Origin: Sorghum bicolor
Taxonomy: Eukaryota; Streptophyta; Magnoliopsida; Poales; Poaceae
Assembly: GCF_000003195.3 (NCBI RefSeq)
Contig: NC_012870.2
Location: 37,354,377-37,418,376 of the forward strand
DNA: 64,000 bases
Reading direction: 5' to 3'
Shown: positions 55,677-64,000 of the stretch, piece after piece
Layout of the letters: each line of letters begins with the position of its first letter
Numbering within the stretch: position 1 is the stretch's first letter
The notes under the pieces: model-generated
Told to the model about the DNA's origin: nothing
The model's input: only the letters and a program-made list of their open reading frames with translations
The model's database searches: none
Translations under genes and position numbers: made by a program

Positions 55677-58600
55677 ATGGCCACTCTCACTTCGCCGATC
55701 CCGCGCTCCACGGTGATTTGGTTTGGGAGTCTCGAGTTCATGTCTACTGGCTCCGGCTATGACATGATCCTGCTCTCGGTCAAAGGACCGGGAGGAGCCC
55801 GCATTGCGCCAACACGGTTAAGGGCCCCGAGACGCCCTCGCCACCATGCCTCCCCACCCAAGAAGAGGCTTGGACAGCACCGTCATCGCCCTTCTGCCTC
55901 GTCACGACCGACAGTTCGTGCCAGGTGGGAGGCGGCACAGGAGCCGACAGCCCCGCGCGCCAAAACCGAGGGCATGACGGCTCGACGCCACGAGGATCGC
56001 ACGACGACAGGAGGCGACGCGCCCCGCGCGCTCTCCCCCACCGCTGCGCTACTTCCACATGGGCTGTTCGCCCCAAGAAGGGCGCTGCCGTTCGGGCTGG
56101 ACAACACTGCAGCATCGCTCGCCAGGACGATATGTCCAAATGCCCGGACATACGTGGAGAGACCAATGGTCCTCCCACGCGATACTGGAGTACAGCAGCG
56201 GGCGTCCGAGCTGCCGGATTTCTCACAAGTACGAGGCCTCCGTCGCCTAGGGCCTAGGCGATACACGATTACCTCCCTCAGGCAACGACTGCTGGAGGAG
56301 GGACGTGGATGTTTTTACGCCGCCGAGCCAGACTCCGACTCCGAGACCGACAGTTACGACCCTACTAGGGAATGCTTCCATATCGACGGGGCGGTGGAAA
56401 CCACCGACGAGACACAGGACGCCGTTGCTGGCGGTCGAGCTTCTGCAGCAAGAGAAGACCCCAGGACGCCTGGGAACGATGGTCAAGTCGACCCCCCTCC
56501 ACAGGAAGACAGAGCCGCGCAACTTGCGCAGCTATGAGAGCTCAAGACAAAACTTGACGAAGATCGTGAGCGCCTCGTCCTGCTCGAGCAAATCCTTGAG
56601 CTGGACCTGCCTTACCCGCCTGGCGGAAGTGTACGCAGACGGGCTCAAGAGGTACATAGGCAGATTGTCGGAGACGAAGAGCCTGAGCAGCCCGTCAGTC
56701 GTTTCCCTCGAGCAGGTCAGAACATCATGGCGATGACAATGTTGCTGCGTAATATGCCCGAGCCGTCAAATTCCCAAGCACGACGCATTCGAGATGAGGT
56801 GCAGACTCTGCTCCAGGTAGCAGCGGTTCAGCACGCCGAAAGCTCGGCCTCTCGACGTCGAGGAACGGCCACAGAGAAGCGCGATGAGCCGGCTGACAAC
56901 AAAAAGGATGTATCGGTCCATCAGCAGCCGCCCCCTCGAGGGAAAAAGACCACGGTCGTCCTCCCCGTCGACAACCAACGACGACACGACGCACGACGCG
57001 ACATCGACGAGAATCGTCGCCGTCGGTACGGGGACGCAGAAGAGCGCGGTTACAGCGCCCATCGCGGCGGGAGGTACGACAGCGACGAGGACCGTATGGC
57101 CCCGGAGCCACCGTGTCCGCGTGTGTTTAGCAAGGCAATCCGCAGCACGCCGCTGCCCAGCCCGTTCCGAGCCCCGACCAGCATTGCAAAGTATAACGGC
57201 GAGACCAAGCCAGAGCTGTGGCTGGCAGATTTCAGGCTGGCCTGTCAGCTAGGAGGCGCTTGAGGGGACGATCGAGCCATCATCAGACAGCTGCCGCTTG
57301 TCCTCTCCAACACCGCTCGAAGATGGCTCGAGGAGCTCACGGCCAACCAGATCTACGATTGGGTCGATTTGGTCAGGGTGTTCGAGGGAAACTTCAAAGG
57401 AACCTATATATGACCTGGCAACTCGTGGTACCTCAGCAAATGCAAGCAGAAGTCGGGAGAAACACTTCGAGAGTATGCTCGACGCTTCTCGAAGCAGCGC
57501 ACCGAGCTGCCACAAATCCCCGACCATGACGTCATCCTGGCCTTTGTCTCTGGTACCACCAGTCGAGACTTGGTGCGGAAATTAGGCCGGAATCACCCTC
57601 AGACCATCGACGAGCTGATGGACGTGGTGGCAAATTACGCTGTAGGGGAAGAAGCGGTCGGAGCCTTCTTTAGCTGCGAAGGAAGGAAAGGCAAGTCGCC
57701 CGCCGACGATGATGAGGGCCCTAGTCGAGGACCCAAGAAGAACAAAATGAAGAAGAAGACACGGCCGTTCCAGTGGGAAGACCTCGACGACGATCTCGTC
57801 GCCGCCATGGAGCGCAAAAGGCCACGAGTGCCCCCAGAAGGGGCCATCTTCGACAAGATGCTAAAGGAGACATGTCCTTACCACAAGGGAGGGGCAAACC
57901 ACAAGCTCGAGGACTGCCGTATGCTGAAAAAGCACTTCGATGGCCCGGGGTTCAAGAAGGACGCCCGTGATGACCCAAACAAAGAAAAGAATGGCGACAA
58001 AGGGGATGACAAAGATGACGAGGGTTTCCCTGCCGTCCACGACTGCTACATGATCTATGGTGGACCCTCGGCACTGCTGACCGCAAGGCAGCGCAAGAGG
58101 GAACGCCGTGAGGTCTTCGCGGCAAGAATGGCGGTGCCCCAGTACCCCAGCTGGTTAGGCACCCCCATCACCTTCGATCGAGATGACCACCCCGACAAGG
58201 TAGTCGCCCCCGGCGTTTACCCGCTCGTTGTCGACCCCATCATCGTCAACGCCAGGCTCTCAAATGTGTTGATGGATGGCGGCAGCAGCCTCAACATCAT
58301 CTACCTCAAGACCCTCGACCTACTCGGCATCAACAGGGCGTAGCTTCAACCAAGCGCTGGCGGCTTCCATGGTGTCGTACCTGGGAAGAAGGCGTTACCG
58401 GTAGGTCGAATCGACCTACCAGTCTGCTTTGGCACGGCGGCCAACTTCAGAAAAGAGACCCTCACCTTTGAGGTGGTGGGGTTCTGAGGGACGTACCACG
58501 CCATCATCGGACGCCTGGGCTACGGCAAATTTATGGCCAACCCAACTACACCTACCTGAAGCTCAAGATGCCTGGGCCAAAGGGGGTCATCACCGTCAGC

Positions 58601-61600
58601 TCCTCCTACGAGCACGCGTACGAGTGCTACGTCGAATGTGTCGAGTATGGAGAAGCTGTCGAGAGTTCCACCGAGCTCGCCTCGAGGCTCGAGGCCCTGG
58701 CCGCAGAAGCTCCAGAGCCCAAGCGCCACGCAGGCAGTTTCGAGCAGGCTGAGTGGACAATGAAGATACCACTCGACCCCAACGGCTCCGACGGTAAGGT
58801 GCTGATGATCAGCGCCGACCTCGACCCCAAATAGGAAGCCGTGCTCGATCGACTTTCTCCGTGCAAACGCCGACATGTTTGCATGGAGTCCCTCAGACAT
58901 GCCGGGCATACCGAGGGAAGTCGCCGAGCACTCCTTGGAAATTCGAGCCGGTTCCAAGCCAGTGAAGCAGCGGTTGTGCCGCTTCGATGAGGAGAAGCGC
59001 AAGATCATTGGCAAGGAGATCCACAAGCTTTTAACGGCCGGTCATCAAGGAGGTTCACCATCCCGACTGGTTAGCAAACCCTGTACTAGTTAAGAAAAAG
59101 AATGGGAAAATGAGGATGTGTGTCGATTATACGAGTTTAAATAAAGCATGTCTGAAAGTTCCTTTTCCATTACCACGTATCGATCAAATTGTTGATTCTA
59201 CTGCACGATGTGAAACCCTTTCATTCCTTGATGCTTATTCTGGTTACCATCAAATAAAAATGAAAGAGTCCGACCAGCTCGCGACATCTTTCATTACGCC
59301 TTTTGGGATGTATTGTTATGTAACCATGCCGTTCGGGCTTCAAAATGCGGGAGCGACATACCAGCGCTGCATGCTCCACGTGTTTGGTAAGCACATAGTG
59401 TCGACGGTCGAGGCCTATGTCGACGACATTGTCGTCAAGTCAAAGCAACGGGGAGACCTGATTTAGGACCTCGAGATCGCTTTCAGTTGCTTAAGCGCCA
59501 ACCAGATCAAGCTCAACCCTGAGAAGTGCGTTTTCGGCGTGCCTCGAGGCATGCTCCTGGGTTACATTGTTTCCCAGAGTGGCATCGAGGCTAATCCTGA
59601 GAAAGTCTCGGCCGTCACGAAAATGGGGCCAATCCGAGACGTCAAGGGCATGCAGAGAGTCACGGGATGCTTAGCGACGCTGAGTCGTTTTATCTCGAGG
59701 TTGGGAGAAAAGGCGTTGCCACTGTATCGACTCCTGAAGAAAGTCGAGTGTTTCTCTTGGACCCCCGAGGCCGAGGAAGCTCTCGATAACTTGAAGAAAA
59801 CACTGACCTCTGCCCCGGTCTTGGTCTCACCCCAACCCGCAGAACCTCTGCTTCTATACGTTGAATCGACCACCCAGGTCATCAGTGCGGCCATAGTGGT
59901 CGAGAGGCAAGAGGAGGGGCATGCGCTGCCGGTCCAGAGGCCAGTCTATTTCGTCAATGAGGTGCTCTCAGAAACCAAGGCACGATACCCACAGATCCAG
60001 AAGCTAATATACGCCGTAATCCTCGCCCGACGCAAGCTACAGCACTACTTCCTCGGCCACCCTATCACGGTGGTCTCGTCCTTTCCCTTGGGTGAGATCA
60101 TCAAAGTCGGGAGGCCACGGGAAGAATCACAAAGTGGTTGGTTGAGCTGATGAGCAAGACCCTCACTTACGTGCCCCGCAAAGCTATCAAATCACAAGCC
60201 CTGGTGGATTTTGTCGCGGAATGGACAGACTCCCAGCTCCCTCTGGCTCAAGTTCAGGCAGAGTTGTGGACGATGTACTTTGACGGGTCTCATGAAGACG
60301 GGAGCTGGGGCGGGTCTGCTATTCATCTCGCCCCTGGGCGTTCATATGAGGTATGTCATCAGGATACATTTTGCCGCATCCAATAACGTCGCAGAATACG
60401 AGGCCCTTGTCAACAGTCTGAAGATCGCCATCGAGCTTGGAGTCCGACGCCTCGACATTCGAGGTGACTCCTAGCTCGTCATCAACCAAGTGATGAAAGC
60501 CTCGAACTGCCATGACCCAAAAATGGAGGCGTACTGCAAGGAGGTCTGTCGACTCGAGGATAAGTTCCACGGCCTCAAGCTCGTCCACATCGCCCGACGC
60601 TACAACGAGGCAGCCGACGAACTCGCTAAGATCGCATCGACTCGAGGCATGGTCCCACCTAACGCATTCTCGAGAGATCTACTCGAGCCATCCGTCGACT
60701 TGGGCTCGGGGGCTGGTGTCGAAGCCACTCCAACCAAGCAAACCGACACCGTCGAAGCGCTGCTAATGGCAGCCGAGGTAATGGAGGTGGAACAGTGGCC
60801 CAGTCGACCGTTTGACTGGCGCACGCCATTCCTCGACTGCCTAATTCGCTGCGAGCTACCAGAAGATCAATCCGAGGCCCGCCGTATCGCCCGACGTGCC
60901 AAATTGTATGTGATCTATGGCGAGGGCAATGAGCTATACCGACGAAGCCCAACAGGGATCTTGCAGCATTACATCACCATAGAAGAAGGCTGAAAACTCC
61001 TCGAGGATCTACACTCGGGGGCTTGTGGCCACCATGCAGCTCCACGGACCCTCGTAGGGAACGCTTTCCGACAAGGCTTCTACTGGCCAACGGCCGTAGC
61101 TGACGCCATCGAGCTCGTGTGCTCGTGCCATGGGTGCCAGTTCTACGCCAAGCAGACGCATCTGCCCGCTCACGCTCTCTAGATGATCCCCATCACGTGG
61201 CCGTTTGTGGTATGGGGGCTCAACTTAGTAGGACCTCTACAGAAGGCAAAAGGGGGGTACACACATTTGTTGGTGGCCATCGACAAATTCTCCAAATGGA
61301 TCGAGGCTCGACCCATCACCAACATCCGCTCCTAGCAGGCCGTCTTTTTCTTCACCGACATCATCCACCGGTTCAGGATTCCCAACGTCATCATCACCGA
61401 CAACGGCACTCAGTTCACTGGCAAAAATTTCTTGGACTTCTGCGATCAGCATCACATCCGTGTGAACTGGTCTGCAGTGGCCCACCCTCGAACTAACAGC
61501 CAGGTCGAGAGTGCCAACGGCATGATTTTGCAGGGGCTCAAACCGAGGATCTACAACCGCTTGAAGAAATTCGGCAAGAAATGGGTCGAGGAGCTTTCCT

Positions 61601-62058
61601 CGGTCCTATGGAGCTTAAGGACGACACCAAGCGGGGCCACAAAATACACCCCATTCTTCATGGTCTATGGCTCTGGAGCCGTGCTCTCCACGGACCTCGA
61701 GTAGGGATCCTCTCTACTCAAAGCATATAATGAGCAATCAAATAAAGAGACTCGAGAGAATGCGGTCGACCAACTCGAGGAAGCTCGAGACATGGCCCTC
61801 CTCAACTCCACCAGAAACCAGCAGAAGCTTCGACGCTACCACGACAAACACGTGCGCAAGAGAGATCTGAACATGGGTGACCTTGTCCTACGGCTGCGGC
61901 AAAGCAATCAAGGATGCCACAAGCTGACTCCACCTTGGGAGGGCCCATACGTAGTGGCCGAGGTCTTGAAGCCGAGGACATACAAGCTAGCGGACGAAAA
62001 AGGGGCGATCTTCACCAACGCGTGGAACATCGAACAGCTACATCGATTCTACCCCTAG
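55677..62058 (+). pseudogene. G1 gag-pol of the Tat lineage, with stops and frameshifts
   Basis: Starts at ATG 55677 (MATLTSPIPR), after TTTCCAG. Frame A runs to about 58540: Arg-rich Gag N-terminus, Gag core (YNGETKPELWLADFRLACQL, ETLREYARRFSKQRTELP) and a protease-like region (VLMDGGSSLNIIY), with in-frame stops at 56535, 57261, 57411, 58341 and 58485. Frameshifts follow near 58540, 58850, 59055, 60095 and 60285. RT: KMRMCVDYTSLNKACLK, DAYSGYHQIKM and YVDDIVVKSK near 59420. RNase H: near 59850. Second RNase H: WTMYFDGS (60270), NNVAEYEALVNSLKIAIELG, and a stop at 60472. Integrase: C-x2-C finger near 61125, IITDNGTQFTG and NSQVESANGMI, with stops at 60991, 61180, 61333 and 61702. It ends at TAG 62058. 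There is no chromodomain, as expected for Tat. No functional protein can be made. Confidence 0.92.
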
Positions 62059-62808
62059 AATTTCAAAGCTTTATGTTCCAACATACATTTTGTACCAAGG
62101 CCTTATGAATGAACGCATGAATGAAAAAGATCCTTCCCTCGAGTAATTTACCTTTTTTTCGCTGGTCGAAATTTCAACGTTAGAAGGGAGTACCAACTAT
62201 GACTCATCAAAGTCGATACCCCCTCGGGGGCTAGCAGGGGGTCCCCCCCCCAAATGTCGAAAAAACCAAGAAATCCTCTCGTTCCTATCAGTAAATCTCA
62301 CGCGGTCGAGTAGTGGAGGCACCTCGAGCCCCTTCAGGGCCGAGGAACAATGAGCCTGAGGACTCCAACGCCTTCGGGCTACGGTACCGCTACTCGCTTC
62401 CACACCCTCGAGGTAATCGAGATCGCCTTAACAAAAGACAAAATGGGAATTACAGACATAGGCGCAAAAAGAAACAAAGGTACCTCGAGCGGAAAAGACA
62501 GACACACATTCACAGAAATCTTACAACCACTTAAAGATACGGTATTACTTAAGACAGATTCGAAAAATACTATACAAGGTGCCTCAGCACCCAGAGTAGG
62601 CTCGCAGGCCTCAGTCCGCGTCTCAGCCCTCACCATCCTCGCCCGCGCCTGAGCTAGTCTCAGGGGAAAGTACTTCTGGCTCGAACAACTTGGCCAACCT
62701 CTCTACAGGGACCTCTGCGTCGTCGATCAAGGCGTGGAGCCTCTCCTCGTTCTCCGCGTCAGTCTTGGAGATGTCGGTGACAAAGCCGTGGGACACCACC
62801 TCCATATC
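62059..62808 (+). other. G1 3' non-coding region
   Basis: 750 bp after pol. A purine/G-rich stretch CCCTCGGGGGCTAGCAGGGG lies near 62221, followed by a run of C (62243-62251). No plus-strand gene is supported. It ends abruptly at the N6 LTR. Confidence 0.55.
62623..62805 (-). CDS. Possible antisense ORF of G1 (60 codons)
   Basis: On the minus strand, ATG 62805 opens an acidic protein (MEVVSHGFVTDISKTDAENE ... LFEPEVLSPETSSG) to 62623. Antisense ORFs between integrase and 3' LTR are known in some Tat elements such as Grande, and the Glu/Leu-rich end is protein-like. It is short, may be only the C-terminal part of a longer gene cut by N6, and could be chance in GC-rich DNA. Confidence 0.3.
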   Translation of the reverse strand: MEVVSHGFVTDISKTDAENEERLHALIDDAEVPVERLAKLFEPEVLSPETSSGAGEDGEG

Positions 62809-64000
62809 TGTTGACGGTCCTTAATGCTCACATTTAACCATCAACTAATCATGGAAAAGGATCCAAATGCAACCAACATCTAGACTTAGGGTTTTATCTG
62901 ACAGAATTCCACGAGTTTTGGTGTTTGTCTATTTCTGCAGGGGGTTATCAGGAAATAAGGAAGAAAGGCCCACACGTCGGGTTTACATAGAGATATTAAC
63001 GTGCCGCGCAATTTTCTATCATCTAGAAGACTCCAGAGCCCACAGGAACAAACCGGAAGCCGAGAGGCCTCAGGGTCAGGGTGCCCGCCCTAGTCCTGAG
63101 GGCGCCCGCCCACCTTTTTCCACCAAATAGAGTCCAATTTGGGGACAACACTCCACCGACCTAAAGGATTATGGAAAACCGTGCGATCAATGTCAGTTTG
63201 ATCCAACGGCCCAGATTCACTTGAAGGGACTATAAAACCAGACCCCCTGGCCCCTGGAGATCATACCTCTTCTACAGAATCAAAGCTAGAGTTTCAATTC
63301 TTCATCCAAGTAGAGAGGATCCCTCTAGTTCTTCTAGTTCTACCTCTAGTTCATCTAGTTCTAGTTCTAGTTCATCTAGTTCTAGTTCTAGTTCCTCTAG
63401 TTCTAGTTCTAGTTAGTTCTAGTTGTAATCTAGAAAATAGGGAGAGAGAAGAGGAGAGCGGAGGAGGAGCCAGATCTGTCGGATCTTCCTCAACATTGTA
63501 CTTTTGCAGCAACTGGTTCGTTCTTCAACGTTCTCCAGGTTCTTCAATTCATAATTCCTGAGTTCTTTAATTACTTTTATTTACATTCAAGTTATTTATT
63601 GGATTCCCGCTTGCATCAAGTGCTCTAGTCTTTATAACGCTAGAGTAGTAATTAATAGATTAGATGTGGTGTTTAGTCTTGCAATTACCTGGAATTGCAC
63701 CCAATCCTGCGGATTGTTGTTGTAGCCTTAGGGTAGTGACAGCCCTAACGGTCGACGTATTCCACCTCGTTCGGATCGGTGTTTGTAGGACCGTAGTCAG
63801 ACCTTACTAGCCCCCTTCTCATCTCTTTCTGTGGTTAGTGCTCTGATGTCCCGATATAGATAATTTTGAAGTAATTCTTGATTCTTAGATCAACTAGAGA
63901 ACTCTCAGGAAACTTCCTCTTTTCCAACCAAAAATAATTATATAGTCATCCTTGGGCGATCTTGGATCTTAATTAGTACACTCACGTTCTCTGTGGAAAA
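62809..64000 (+). repeat. N6: 5' part of an N-family LTR, running out of the window
   Basis: Starts TGTTGACGGTCCTTAATG. The U3 module is present: GGCCCACACG near 62969, GGTGCCCGCC and GGGCGCCCGCC boxes near 63080-63111, TATA box TATAAAA at 63231-63237. The 3' end is not reached. The left flank is G1, so N6 (or its solo LTR) inserted there. Confidence 0.88.
63323..63425. repeat. TCTAGT-type tandem tract in the N6 LTR
   Basis: About 100 bp of CTAGTT units with TCATCTAGTT and TCCTCTAGTT variants, just downstream of the TATA box. It corresponds to the short GATCTTCTAGTTTCTACTAG stretch of N1 near 24092 and appears expanded in this copy. Confidence 0.9.

Larger units (their letters stand above)
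54559..62808 (+). mobile_element. G1: Tat-type Ty3/gypsy element, decayed, 3' end missing
   Basis: 5' LTR 54559-55618, primer site, gag-pol with protease, RT, RNase H, a second (archaeal-type) RNase H and integrase, then a non-coding 3' region with a short antisense ORF. The second RNase H marks the Tat lineage. The 3' LTR is not in the window: the N6 LTR begins at 62809, so N6 probably inserted into G1. Codon use is GC-rich, unlike the AT-rich N family around it. Many stops and five frameshifts show it is old. Confidence 0.9.

Noticed and set aside
55780..57585. Several 90-148-codon ORFs on both strands over G1 gag
   Set aside because: GC-rich shadows of the decayed gag frame, which alone matches known Gag motifs.

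Overview
This window looks like intergenic heterochromatin from a grass (Poaceae) genome. I see no host gene, tRNA, rRNA or CRISPR. Practically every base belongs to nested LTR retrotransposons: long-LTR Ty3/gypsy chromoviruses of the Tekay/Del type, a Tat-type Ty3/gypsy element with a second RNase H, and several copies of a short Athila-like family whose internal region has no RT or integrase. The grass assignment is inferred from this mixture and from LTRs with GC-rich 5' blocks and T-rich centres; the species cannot be told.

Labels used below. T1 (1-15797, +): Tekay-type element with 4.6 kb LTRs (the first 31 bp lie outside the window), an extra ORF before gag (ORF0, broken by a frameshift) and an uninterrupted 1454-residue gag-pol with chromodomain. 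T2 (15798-19693): 3' part of an LTR of the same family, into which T1 appears to have inserted. T3 (19694-21017 pol end, LTR 21018-23538 plus 31516-31793): an older Tekay element that hosts T2. N1 (23539-31510, perfect TTCCC target duplication): a complete non-autonomous element inside the T3 LTR. N2 (31794-34438, 43473-43763, 45428-46876, 3' LTR 46877-48241): the N-family element into which T3, T4 and the solo LTR N3 inserted. T4 (34439-43472, - strand): a young Tekay-type element with intact ORF0 but an in-frame deletion joining RT to integrase. N3 (43764-45427, -): solo LTR. N4 (48242 to about 50600, -): truncated LTR plus 3' internal region, joined head-on to N5 (about 50590-54558, +), which carries gag end, zinc knuckle and two tandem retropepsin-like domains. 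G1 (54559-62808, +): decayed Tat element. N6 (62809 to end): LTR of another N element, which interrupts G1.

The simplest reading of the junctions is five insertion layers: N4 contains N2, N2 contains T3, T3 contains T2, T2 contains T1. By eye the LTR pairs differ by about 16 substitutions in 4548 bp (T1), 12 substitutions and 2 one-base indels in 2226 bp (T4), and 17 substitutions plus a 21-bp indel in about 1.2 kb (N1), so T1 and T4 are the youngest pairs measured.

The least ordinary content is: (i) the pre-gag ORF0 of T1 and T4, with a coiled coil and acidic tail, and in T1 an N-terminal domain whose predicted order resembles a dsRNA-binding fold; (ii) a polyprotein with two retropepsin-like domains and no polymerase in the N family; (iii) splice-acceptor-like CAG directly before ORF0 and gag start codons in three elements; (iv) exon-like short acidic reading frames ending in GC-AG-type donors inside Tekay LTRs; (v) a hairpin at the same place before the polypurine tract in elements of different lineages.
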